Assembly (NCBI RefSeq): GCF_036373705.1 | Contig: NC_089856.1 | Span: 8,426,501 to 8,490,500 of the forward strand | Length of the DNA: 64,000 bases | Source: Amia ocellicauda | Taxonomy: Eukaryota > Chordata > Actinopteri > Amiiformes > Amiidae | Direction: 5' to 3' | The notes under the pieces: generated by a model | What the model was told of the DNA's origin: nothing | What the model saw: the letters and a program-made list of their open reading frames with translations, nothing else | Databases searched by the model: none | Position numbers and translations under genes: made by a program | Part shown: positions 1-12,600 of the stretch, piece by piece | Numbering within the stretch: position 1 is the first letter of the stretch | Layout of the letters: each line of letters begins with the position of its first letter

Positions 1-184
1 ATAATATTACAAGGGTGAAAACATCACTTTTGTAGAAATTAACCTGACCACATATTTTAAACCAAAAATATAGATATGGATAACAGCCTAAAATAGATTT
101 AAAATACATCCCATAAAATAAGGATCACATTTCTATCATAGATTAAAAATATATATTCATTCTGCTTGGGATTGCATAAATTTT

Positions 185-560
185 TTTAAGGTACAAAAGA
201 TTAGAATGGTCTACAGGTGCAATCATAAAGGATTTAAATTCATTGATATGATTTGATCATTCCGTTTATATCCAAGGCAATTAACGCAGATGCAACTACT
301 AAATGTCTTTCATATACACAACATGACAAGGACAACATCCAGCCAAACATTACAGTGAATATAAGTATGGTAGATTGGCATTATCTACAGGTTTTAAATT
401 TAACAGATATGTTTTAGGGAGGTGGGGGGAAAGTTGCTAAGACACAGGGCAGTTCTGATGCTCTGTGGCAACTCATTTCACCACTGTGGGGTAAGAGTGG
501 AGAAAATCAAATATCCGATTTACAAAACGCTTTCAGATGCCAAATAGTTTTCTTTAGCCA
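185..560. repeat. Diverged dispersed repeat, copy 1
   Basis: Blocks such as AGAATGGTCTACAGGTG, then an AACAGAT block, then a TAAGACAC...GCAG block, recur in the same order at 1308-1500. This indicates two old copies of one interspersed repeat. The family is not recognised and the boundaries are approximate. Confidence 0.4.
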
Positions 561-1244
561 GATCTTTGTGTTGAATTAAAACCTGGCTGATATTTCATGA
601 TTTAAACTGGTCCAGATCTGGGAGGTTACTCTGCTTTTGACTCCAACTCTGGGGACCACCAGATTATGAAGTCTAGTTGGTATTGTGCTACGATCAACAC
701 ACACACACACACACACGCCCAGTTTGCAAGATTGTAAAATTAATTTGGAGTCAATTAGTTATCCCAGAGCTCACTAAGCACTGCAGCCCAGCCTTCAGTA
801 TAAGTCAGTGAATGCCATTGCTGTCAGGCAATGTGCGTGTGTGTTTTCCAGGGAAGAGACAGTTGTTATTGGAAAATGCAGAGAGCAGGATCAGTCTTGT
901 GTCATCTGGAAGCCAAACATTTGATTTTCCATCCAGGAACAGGAAATTGAGCAAAATTCAAAAACAGGGATTCAGAGTGGTCAAAAACAAGGGGTGCAAC
1001 TAGTATTTTCCAAAGTACTTTCAGGATTAGGATTGTAGGCCTTGTTTGTGACACATTGTTATTAAGGAACAACTAAGAAAAGATTAGAAGACGCACATCT
1101 TCAAAATCACAATGCAGAATAGAGCATAATATGCATGTGTATTTTTGTCCTATTCACATTGAAGATAATTTAAAGCTCGTCATTTCACAAAGAATTGTAG
1201 GGGTCTGGAACAAACCACCCAGTCATGTTGTTGTTATTATAATT

Positions 1245-1285
1245 ATTATAAAGTTCTTTAGCAGACGCCATTATCATAGGTGACA
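1245..1285 (-). repeat. L2-type LINE/SINE 3' tail scrap
   Basis: The plus strand reads AGTTCTTTAGCAGACGCC, the reverse complement of the typical GGCGTCTGC(T/C)AA end of fish L2 LINEs and SINEs that share that tail. Confidence 0.45.
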
Positions 1286-1307
1286 TGCATTTAACAATTA
1301 TTAGCAT

Positions 1308-1500
1308 ATGATATTCTACATATACACAAGAAAAGATCAGAATGGTCTACAGGTGTTAATCTTAACAGATCTTAAGGAGGCATTGAAAGATGGTAAGACA
1401 CTGTGCAGCTCTAATGCTCATGGGCAGCTCTTTCCACATATCTCAAAATCATATCGTGTCATGCAGTTGAAGCAGACTCTTTGGTTCCTTACACTTAATG
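1308..1500. repeat. Diverged dispersed repeat, copy 2
   Basis: It shares ordered blocks with 185-560, including the 17-base string AGAATGGTCTACAGGTG. It is diverged and has no intact coding capacity. Confidence 0.4.
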
Positions 1501-2036
1501 AGATTCTGGATTCAATTACCCAGCTGACACATCTTGTTCTGCCAAAGTTGTGTGAGGTTGCATTTAGGATTTTACGAATATGAAACACATGAAATATGTT
1601 GTAGAAACATACTACCCCTGAGCACAAGTTGTTGTTAATGTTCTCTGATTGTTGCATAGTAACGCATTACGCAACAAAGAGTCTCTTAAAAGGATTATGG
1701 TTCTTGTGTTTAGAAGACCGGGTCTTTATTCAAGCATGCAAGGAAGGCCTGCTTTGGAAATCTCCAGAGAGACAGTTACACTGTTTTAACATTTACACAG
1801 CATTTTATAGTAAACATGACATCATAATACAGGACTGAGCTTTCTATTCTGACTAATAATGCCACAAGCATAGTGTAATGGGAAAGTAGGGACAATTAGA
1901 TAAACAGGTCTTCATATAAGCATTTCAAGGCTGCAGGAAAGCAACTTGCTCTTGCAGAATGTGTATGTTTCCACAAGCTGCAGATAGTATTATCAGCTAG
2001 GGAAAGTACACAAAACAGACTTTAATGCTTAATATT

Positions 2037-2061
2037 TGTAATAATAATAATAATAATAATT
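2037..2061. repeat. AAT microsatellite
   Basis: About eight uninterrupted AAT units. Confidence 0.9.
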
Positions 2062-3587
2062 TGGGTTCCTCAGCATTTTTCAAAGGTCAATCTCTGGGAT
2101 TACATTACATTCCAAGCACAATTCTATAATTTTGTAAGCATATATACAGTATATATTGCCCCTTCTCTGGAATGTAGACTTTTACTTTTAATTTGATCAT
2201 ATTACTCTGACAACATCCCTAGCGGTCTACAACTTTGTGTTGTCTCATCGTCATATTGTTCATAAATTTCCTTGACAATATTCCCACAACATTATTTGGT
2301 CGGCTGGGTAGCAACTTAGCTGGGCTAAAGAGATTTCCTCTACTTCTTTGGGGTCTCTGTCATGTCCTTACCTGCTCGGAGAGATACATGCAAACAAATC
2401 TGCTGCCTTGTCCCTCCTCTCTCTTCTCTCTGTTGGATATCAAGTTGCAGGCCGGAACTTCCTGGCTCTTTTACAAACATCTAAACACAGCCAGACAAAT
2501 GAGGCCTCCGCCTGGGTGAAGGGGAGGAGGGAAGAATAAACATGGCTGGTATTTTTGTATTGTTTTCTCTCAGAATCAGCTAACCAGTGAAAACAGGATG
2601 CTTACGTCAATTAAGTAATTAAGCTCTTGGTTGGGACACAAACCCCTGGACAGTGTATCCCTCAAGGCTTGGACTTGCCCATCTCTGGTCTATAGGATAG
2701 CTCTGTAATACTGACCACGTGAGTACGATCTCTGAACAACTTAGGGGTGAGGACATATGTCTATAAGTCTATAAATGAGACAGACCGAGGTATCTTTATT
2801 CCTGATGTTGATGCTCTGTGAATAAACAGAACTTGTTTTATAGATGGATGGACTGACAGATTAATACATTTGATATTATTTTAATGTAGGGTATACACAT
2901 CTATTCATACAAGTAGTATAACCAAGCTATTAACCCTGTAAGTCATGCTGGGTTATTGTACTGTAGTAGATATGTTTTTTCTTTTTTTATTCAAAGCAAA
3001 CAATCTATATAAAAAAAATGGGATGGAGTGTTCAAGTTTGATTCCAATCTAATGCAGCAGATTTGGCACTTACTAGAATAATTTCAGTACAACTGAAGGC
3101 GCCAGTAACATAATCAATCTCTTTACTTCAGCATAAGAATTCAGATATTTGAGAACTAATTTGCATATCAAAAGCAATGCTACAAAAATAAAGTGGAACT
3201 GGATTAGAACTTTTACGGACTTTACTTTACCGACTGAACAGAGGAAAGGGTCCTTTTCAGAGAATTTATTTTCTGATTCAGTTTTCCAAATACACATCAT
3301 GTTACATAAACGTGTTGAGTGGCTGTGACCTGTAAATATCCTATACTTTGTTCTATAAGCAGCTGTATAGACAAAGATAAATCTGCAATCTATACAGACA
3401 CTGGTTGCGTTTTCATAGCCCACCTCTATTTTTCTCTGTCCCGGGGGCTCATGGGAGGGAATGGGTGCGGGGGGCTGACCGGATGCCTCTCGCAGGAAGT
3501 GGTTAACGTACTCCAGATGTGTAGAGAGACCTCCACAGCTGGGGAAAGTAGTGGGGAGTGTCAGAGCTGATTGGAAACATCTGGACA

Positions 3588-3636
3588 ACTGTCTCTCCCC
3601 CACACACACTGCTGGGACACTGAGGGGAGGAGTGAG
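3588..3636 (+). repeat. 49-bp low-copy repeat, copy 1
   Basis: A 49-bp segment beginning ACTGTCTCTC and ending GGGAGGAGTGAG recurs at 9085-9133 with a single difference that I can see. The flanks do not match. The family is unknown. Confidence 0.7.
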
Positions 3637-5094
3637 AGAGAGCAAGGGAGACCTGCCCTTTAGTGGATCTCGACCATGTGTTATGATGTCCCAAAAGTAC
3701 TGTGAAGTATTGTGGTTTTCAGATTCAGTCTCCGAGCTCATGCACTTGCAGTGTGATGTTATTCAGAACAGCCCACATTTACAGATGTTAAGAATAAGCT
3801 GTTCCCGTCCATGTCTGTGTCCTTCATGAGGATTTACAAAATTATAAAATTAGGTTGTTTCTGTTCTTGTGAAGAAAAGTGAGGTCAAGTGACAAAAAGG
3901 GATATTTATGTAGAACTATATTTGACATGTCATGATTTAATTAGTTATACATTTTGTTGTGTTATAAGACAATATGAAATCACAGTAAGTAAAACATCTG
4001 AAAAGTATAAAATGATAGCTGTATAAATTGCCATTTTTTTTGTGGTTTTATTGTTACAAATGGAAGTTGCATGCTTTTGCCACTCAATTTAGAATATTCC
4101 TCGACTGCATCCATTGTAAGATCAAAAGATGATGGAAGAACATTGTATACTTAAGGAAAAGACTAAGGGCGCACTCTTGTGGTACAAATGGCCCATGTGA
4201 AGAATAATGGAAAAGACCACTAAGGATCCTGTGCCAGCATTTACTGTCAAGAGGAGAAAACCCAAACCCAGGCTGTGTTCGGCTTTGGACTGACATGTGA
4301 CAAACAGTACAATTGCAGTGATACACAAGGACTGGACTAGAGGCTAGCTGGTTTAGCGGTTCAAGAAATAAACGCTCGACTGAAAGCTGCTTTTATGAGA
4401 AACAGACGTTGAAATGACAGGCTGCCTGAGAGCGCACTGCCACATGGCATCAGCACAGTGACATCAGGCTACAATCCTGGAGCTTCAATATGCTGTAGCA
4501 GGCGGGCAGAGTTCATTAAGGGTGAATTCCTGATGAAAAGGGTGCCCCTTCTGGAGACAAGTTGCATAAACTTTAAATCTGCCGATTGGCAGGATTTTGT
4601 GGCAAGAATAAGTGCTCTATCCAAATGCAGTAATATGGTTTTAAAATAATTAATAGAACACATGAATTGTTGTACTATTGCTACTCCGTTTTTAGATAGA
4701 AAGTGGTTAGTCTGTGTGTTTCGTTTCACAACACAAGGTCATTAAAGTTATTAGATTCTTAAAACTGCTTTTACTTACATGGGTAACAGCTGAAGGATGT
4801 TGGAATCTCAAGCTGCTGTTAAGGTGAAGTACCCAAATGATGTCTTCTTCCAATCCAAGGGAAACCTGTGCCAAAGCCAAGAAAAAAAACAGCGTGCAGA
4901 GTCTACTACAAAAATCTAAATAGGTAACCTTTTAGAGGACTGAAAAACAATGATCCCAAACTTAGTCTACTGGATCATATTGGAATGAGCAAATCAGTTA
5001 ATTGGCTCTACAGCCCTTGTACAAACAGAGGAATCATTGACAGCAGTTTGTGATCCTGAAAAGAGATAGAACCCTTTGTGGGGTGTGTTTCAGA

Positions 5095-5106
5095 TTTATT
5101 TATTTT
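5095..5106 (-). terminator. Candidate distal poly(A) signal of timeless
   Basis: Plus TTTATTTATT gives AATAAATAAA on the minus strand, about 1.5 kb after the timeless stop. A nearer ATTAAA lies at 6557-6562, only 44 bases after the stop. The sequence alone cannot say which is used. Confidence 0.25.
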
Positions 5107-6605
5107 TGTAAAGAAAAGAAAACATTGTTACTACCATAAAAAATAAGCCGATTTCTAGAACATTTAAAAACCATACAAGTTTTGAAAACAATAAAACTCC
5201 GTACTTCTGGGCAAGATAAACCTGTTGTTCCAATTACCCAAAATTTTAACTAATTGCATTTTAATTCAACTGCCCTTTAAAATAAATACAGGGGGGGGCA
5301 GGAATCCCTTTACTTTCAATGACTAAATTCACATGACTCTTTATATAAATGTTTTTGTTAAAGGTGTGTTGATGGTCACGTGATTTAACAAAGACAACAG
5401 CATTACATTTACATTAAGATTACAGGCAAGTGTCCTGTAATACGTGGTCTCTCATTACAGTGAATATTAGACATGGATAGTGCAGTATAGTACAATACTG
5501 GCTGGTACGGCACAGAGGTAGTAAATAGAAGCATGCCTTGGTTGCGTTTTATACCCACAGGTATACAGCAAGGAATGATTAAACCTCATTTAGTAACCCA
5601 GTCCATTTATACACAAAACTTCTGGAGATGCAAGGGGCACCATCTCCTACATTCACACTCCAAAGCAGGTGGTTAAGGAACAAAGAATTGAGCCCAAACC
5701 AAATCTGGAGTGTCTGTTCCCAGTGTTTACACATGTGGGAGATGTAAGCAGATGCAGGTGATTACCTTAGTGCAGTAATCTTAAATCCCCAAATGGACAA
5801 TTTGCAAAGAATGGGAAACGCAAGCTGGTTACTGATCAAAAAAACAAGAACTTCAGAATTCAATAACATTCAATTTAAATAAAGGTAACCCACAGAACCC
5901 ACTGAATAGGGGCCCCCAGGGACCAGTGTTTGAGATTTCTGCCTTAGCGAAACCACAAAAGCTGCTCAGCTGTCCCAGCACAGTACTCAAGTATCTCCGG
6001 CTGTTTTTGAGAGCCATAGAGATTACAGGTGAGCTTCAGATGTGGGGGCCTGGGTCTTGACTCCAGGAGGTGCCAACACAAGTGGCACATTGCAGTGATC
6101 ACGGGAGAGGACAACGTCTGTACAATCCTCACTCTTGAAGCTGTAAGCGCTCCAGGCCGTGGCTCAGGACCGGTCCAGTGGGAGAGGTAGGGAACTGAAT
6201 ACAATTAAAATCTCCCACAGCCATCCGACAGCAGAGACCAGTCACAAAACCGTCACATCAGCTCAAATCACTTGTAGAACAAAGTCAACAATACAGTAAA
6301 ACACTACCAGCACCATATTCAGGCAATAATCTCAGCCCCAAACAACTGATAAAATGAGATCTGGCTTTTAAATGAACAACATATACAAGAAAAAAAACAA
6401 AAAACAAAATAAGTCCAAGAGTACTTCCCCTCGTACACTACTCCAGCATTTGCCGATTCAGGCACTAGCTTGTAGGTCATTGGTGCGTTGGTGAAGCATT
6501 ATCACGGAAACCTCTTCTCCCCACCCCTCCTGCACAGAGGGAGGTCTGTGGAGCTTTTTAATATGATGCGATTACAACATATATACTTTTGTTTATATGT
6601 CATTT

Positions 6606-9600
6606 CTAGTCTTCCTCCTCCTCATCATCTATGAGGGCTCGGTGGCGTCGGCGCTTGGCGGGGGCTGCGAGGTCCTCCGCCTCGGAATCGGGGTCCACGG
6701 CCCCCAGATCCATTGGCGCCAAGCTGTCTGCTTCCTCTTCTTCTGAAGGACAGAGACGCCAGTCAGTAAGGTGAACAAACACACCAGCAGTGCTTACAAA
6801 CTCAAAGCGTTGAAGTAAATTAAATGCAAGCATAGAGTGACTGGGGGTGCAAAGGCAATGTCAACAGGTTGTAAAGACAGTGTGAAGTGGGATGGTACCT
6901 CTCTCTTCGTCACTGTCCAAAACTCTGCTCCTTTTCATGGACGCCTTACACTCTACACTGGCTTCGGGGACTCTGGAGAGAGAGAGAGGGGGACAGGTCA
7001 GTGAAGAGGGGGGACAGTGGGTTCTCTCCTAAATTGCTCATTCGACCAGTCATATGAGACTTGGACGTATGCTTATTAAGAAGCTACGTCATTTACTTCA
7101 GGTTTAAGAAAAGCAAACCAGTGAGAACATGCACCAGAGCACAATGGAAGACACAAAGCACAGGACTGGTTGTCTAGTGTAACAGACTGGCACACCTCGT
7201 GGTCTCGCTGTCAGAAGTGGACTCCTGGGCTTCATCTGCAGACTGCCCTAGGGACTGAACTTCTGAAAAGAGGGAGAGAGAGAGAGTGAGACACAAAGAG
7301 CTCCAGTCCTCCAGCTTTTATAGGTACCTTCAAATCAGAGGCTAAAGATGAACAAATCCAAAATCCACTAATTAAGAACAGAGAGCTTGAATGAGGAACA
7401 GAAAACCCTGCGTGCATTTCAATGGCATTAAGTTACCGTGTGTAAAGGCAGTCAACACCAGTGTGAATGCTATGTTGTGTGTGGGCATCCGTGTGTACAG
7501 TGCACACAGACTGACCTGTTGAGGTAGTGTGGGGTCTCCTCCTCTTGCGGGCGAGCAGCAGGGCTCGAAGGGCTTGAGCTCGCTGCTCAGGGTCGTCCAC
7601 ATCCTTCTCCTCCACGGGGGTCTCTTGCCCCTCTGACCCCCCTGCGGGACCCTCATCTGCTGCGGACAGGGAGGCGGCCGTCGCTCGCAGCTGGGCCGGG
7701 TTCAGTTTGGCTGGGATCCTCCAGAACGACTCCTGAGGATCACAGCACACAAACAATGCTTGAGTCACAGACAACATACTAGCACAGGGGAATACCTTCC
7801 TTTAGGCAGCTTGCACTTTTCTTTTGAACCATTTTCAGATGTAGAATATATTGTACAGACACTTCACAGAAAGACATCTTAATGAAGACTGTATTGGATC
7901 TTCTGTAGCATTGGAAGCATAGGTACAGTGACTCCAAGCAAGGCTGCCATTACAGGTGTCTTTGTCTTTGTGGGTTTAGTGCAAGAGTAAATTAACATCA
8001 TTTAATTTAGGAAAATATCATTAAACTTTTCCAGAGTCACAAAAGTTGAAACAGGTTTTACACACAAGAGGCCTAGTGAATAAGGGGAGAACATACTTTG
8101 AGTTACTGTAACATACTTACTTTTAACTCGACACAGGCAAAATGGTAGTAAAAAGCCCCCATAAAAGATCTTAATATGAAAAACTACAAAATTGAAAAAA
8201 TGGAATCCAAACTGCTGGTCTTACTCACCGGTAAATAATTCAACAAACTGGGAAAATATGGCCCCAAGTGGCTTGTTTGTACCACCACTAAATGTTTCCT
8301 ATACTGTCTGGTTTAGTCTGGTTTATAAAACTATGTATAGATCTCTAATGACTATATGCAAACCAACCATGTAAATAAACATTTGGACAAAACGGCATTC
8401 ATATAAAACTCATTGAAGGGTTTACTGTAACAAATTGGAAGACTGTAATTGGGTTTACAAATCACAACCGCATGACAGGTTGTGAAAGTGGTCACATACC
8501 TGTATTCAGTTACGATTTAAGCAAAGCCAATATTTTTGTATTGACTTATTATAACTTTGGATTCGCCAATATTTTTTCTAGATGAAAATAAAATGAACAC
8601 TTCTGTGTATATATTAAAAAAAAAATACTATTGTTTCCTATGCAGTCAGTCAACGTGACAATAACTTTTTTACCTCAAACTGCCAGAAACTTTTACAATC
8701 CTGCCTTTCAAACATCAGGGTATTTAATGAGCATATTTAGGAAAAGTCAAGAACAGAGAGATGCATCTTTCACAACCACAGAGTAATTTAAACCAATAAA
8801 AGTGTAACCTGTTAAAATGACACCCTTAGCAGTTCTAGCTTTAATGGTTGTTTCTCACACTTCCCATCTAACCCTGTGCACTGATTGGCCAATATGGCTT
8901 TATATATGCCCACCTGCTCATTGGCTGGCTTGCGGATGCCCACTCGGCACAGCAGCCTGTGGAAGCTCTTGTTCTCCATTGCATCTTCGTTCTCCTCGGT
9001 GAGAGGGACCAGGGGAACAGGCTGGGACAAGCCTAGGGGGGAGAAGGAGGAGGGTGCGGTCAACATTTATTATTTATCTGGATGACTGTCTCTCCTCCAC
9101 ACACACTGCTGGGACACTGAGGGGAGGAGTGAGGAAGAGCTGCATTACTAACTCCAAATCTGAGTATTGTAGATATTCATTCTGCTTACTGCGGTCAGTT
9201 TGTACAGAAGTTTCACACATCTGTGCTCTTTAACATTTTACTCCCCCTTACCTTATTTTCACTATATTCTCTTGTGCGATTATAAAGGAATGAGTTACTA
9301 CAATAAGTATTTAGAAGGGTAGCACTGCACTGCCCCCATTAGCAGTAACTCAGATACAAATGGTGTAATCAGAATATCTTTTAGTATGAGAAGCAGACAC
9401 CCACCATCCTCTTCACGGTCATCTGCCGTTCTGTTCAAGCAGTTCTGCAGCCACAGCAGGGGTCCCGAGAGACCTGCAGAGACAGAGACAGACTAGTCAC
9501 ACTGCTTTTCTTTCCACGGAAGAATGGTCCTTTGAATAATCCGATTCACATGCACAATGCACGCTTTGCAGCACATGGCAATGGGAGACATTTTAAGCAT

Positions 9601-12600
9601 TTTCTATTTTATATGAATTGTAAGAGTTTCCTTATCTAGACCTTTTTGATCACCATGATTTCTCTCCTCATAATACATTTGTTTTCTTAAATTTTCAAGT
9701 CTGGTTTAATGTGATCTTTCCACACTGATTGAAGAGACCCCCTAAAACGATTGAGGGTTCTGGTCTCTCAGGGACCAGGGTGGGAGACCACTGTCCTTTT
9801 GAAACACAACAACACAACCTTCATACAGATGTTACTCAAGTTTGGTGAAGACTTCTATAAAACTAAACCCAATTGATCTCATGTAGACATCTCATTGTCC
9901 AGCCAGTCTTCAGTATGCCTGGCTGTGGAGGACTACAGGACTGATACTCTTGGGTACTGAGCCATCACGTCAAGCATAGTCGTCCTCTCTCCCTGGCCGC
10001 CCCAAGTGAAACAGTCAATAGTATTTCAGAATCAACACTGGGATTTAGTTTGCCCCATATGCAAGCTTTACTTTTCTTTTCCTAACATTGTATGCTTGTG
10101 CTATACACACCCTGACTCTACCCATTATTTTCTGCTTGAGAGAAAGGGACTTGGCTGCATTTATTTGCTCACTTGTCTGCCATGACTACTGCTCATAAAA
10201 TCATAACCAACATATTCTCAATACTTTGTTCAATACGGCCCCAACAATTCCAGTCAGGAAGGGAGCTCCAGTTTTAAGTCTCTGATTGACCTTACCTTCT
10301 TGCCGTAGTTTCTGCACAAGGGTCACCAGATTGCCATCTGTCCTCCCTTGGCTAGCTGCCACCCTGCGTTTGCCCTCTCTCTCCCGAGGCTCGTCTCTCT
10401 GCTCCTGCTCCTCACTCTCCTCCCCCTCGCTCTCCTCCTCCTCCTCTTCCTCCTCCTCCTCATCTGAAGGGTCATTCTGTGTCTCCCCAGCCAGATCAGA
10501 GAAAAACTCATCTTCCGTCTGTGGAGAGGGGGGTATGAAGTCTGCATTATTTTTTTCTTTCTTGGCAGACACCCTTACCCAGGGTAACTTACAGTTTTCA
10601 CAAACAGCTACATTATGAAGTGCTGTAAATACAGTTTTATACTCTGGCACGCAGAGTGTGTGTGATCTCACCATGCCAGAGCTCTTGCCCGCGGCTCGGG
10701 GGCGCCTCTTCTTGTACAGCTCTTTCCGGTCTGACACCAGCCCCAGGCTCAGCAGTTTGTCCACCACACGGGCACGGGAGCGCTTGGCTGTGATCTTCTT
10801 CAGGATGTTGCCCAGGATATCTGAAAGAGCACAGTGCGTACACAGACAGGCCTGGTCAGACAACAGGGGAGATGTACACCATCTGTGATCCAAACTGCAT
10901 TGGGATATACACTGATCAGCCATAACATTATGACCACCTGCCTAATATTGTGTAGGACCCCCTTTTGCCGCCAAAACAGCCCTGACCCGTCAAGGCATGG
11001 ACTCCACTAGACCTCTGAAGGTGTGCTGTGGTATCTGGCACCAAGACGTTAGCAGCAGATCCTTTAAGTCCTGTAACTTGCGAGGTGGGGCCTCCATGGA
11101 TTGGACTCGTTTGTCCAGCACATCCCACAGATGCTCAATGCACAGATGTAGGCGCTTTCGGCAGTGGACAGGGTTTCAGCATAGGCACCCTGACTGGTCT
11201 GCGGCTACGCAGCCCCATACGCAACAAACTGTGATGCACTGTGTGTTCCGACACCTTTCTATCAGAACCAGCATTCACTTTTTCAGCAATTTGAGCTACA
11301 GTAGCTTGTCTGTAGGATCGGACCACACAGGCCAGCCTTTGCTCCCCACATGCATCAATGAGCCTTGGCCGCCCATGACCCTGTCGCCGGTTCACTGCTT
11401 TTCCTTCCTTGGACCACTTTTGATAGGTACTGACCACTGCAGACCTGGAACACCCCACAAGAGCTTGCCCATTTTTCCTGGTTCTAACACATCAACTTTG
11501 AGGACAAAATGTTCACTTGCTGCCTAATATATCCCACCCAGTGACAGGTGCCATGATAACGAGATTATCAGTGTTATTCACTTCACCTGTCAGTGGTCAT
11601 AATGTTATGGCTGATTGGTGTATGTCCCCACAAGGCAACAGTCACACACTGAAATCTGGGGTGGCAAACCTTTATAACCCGACATTTCAGTCCGTGTTTC
11701 AGAGCCGATGTTGATTGTGTAAAGGACTGCAGCGTAATTTTCTCCTGCTACATCATAATGTCTGTTGTCTTCATACTGAGGTGCGGCTTCAGAATTTCTT
11801 TGGGCTTCACAGCCCCTTCTTGGACTACAGTGGTGGGGTAAGGGGATTTGACATTGTCCCTCTGTACCGAGGGGGGAAAAGAGGGGTGTTTAAGGCTCAG
11901 CCAAGTTGACATACCATCTGATTCACTGAACTCCTCGAACAGGGTCTGCAGCTCCAGCTCCTGGTCCTCTGTCCACAGGACGATCCGAGTACCCTTCCTA
12001 CTGAGGAAGAGGGAGAAGGAGAGGAAAGGATCAATCCCCTGCCATAGCACTGCTTCATTTCCTTAGAATGAGCAGCTCAACAGGTCATAATGTCTAGTTT
12101 CCTTGTGTGCACATTACAGGTTGGTTACACAGATTAGCTATAGTCTTGGACTACCCAATGATACTTTGGAGCAGCCATGTGTTTATGTTCTCACCTTTGT
12201 TTCTTCAGGTCCTTCACACTGTCTACCAAGCCCAGGTTCACCAGCTGCTGGACAACCTGCCGCCGGGTCCAGGATGGATTACTGAGGATGGGGAGCAGGG
12301 TCTCGACAACGTCTGCATCTGTTTGAGAGAGAGAGAGTAATTCTTTGCCAGAACATTTATAGTCTTGTCATGCCATTCAAGCTCTTCTGAATTAAGTTTA
12401 AACGTGTCATTGAGTGATAAGCATGAGAGTATGAGAGTGAGTGAAGAATAATGGAGGGAAAAGATAATGAGAGAAAAAGGAAAGGACTGAGTGATGGAAG
12501 GAGAGGGAGTAAGAGCCGGATGTGCACTGGAGGACAGACGCACAGCTCTGCCTGTGCAGATTACTGTCCCAGAAAGACCGACTCACCTCCAGAGTCACGG

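Larger units (their letters stand above)
1..5900. other. Intergenic DNA downstream of timeless
   Basis: No convincing gene is seen here. The stretch is AT-rich. It contains a short CA run near 700-715, an AAT microsatellite at 2037-2061, an L2-tail scrap at about 1245-1285, and two diverged copies of one repeat near 185-560 and 1308-1500. The longest open frame (3073-3741, minus) has no recognisable domain and looks like chance. Confidence 0.6.

Noticed and set aside
3073-3741. 222-codon minus-strand open frame
   Set aside because: No domain, no homology recognised, ordinary intergenic base composition, and it overlaps a short repeat on the other strand.
10286-10618. Plus-strand Ser/Leu-rich open frame
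   Set aside because: It is the antisense shadow of the Glu-rich timeless exon at 10296-10518.
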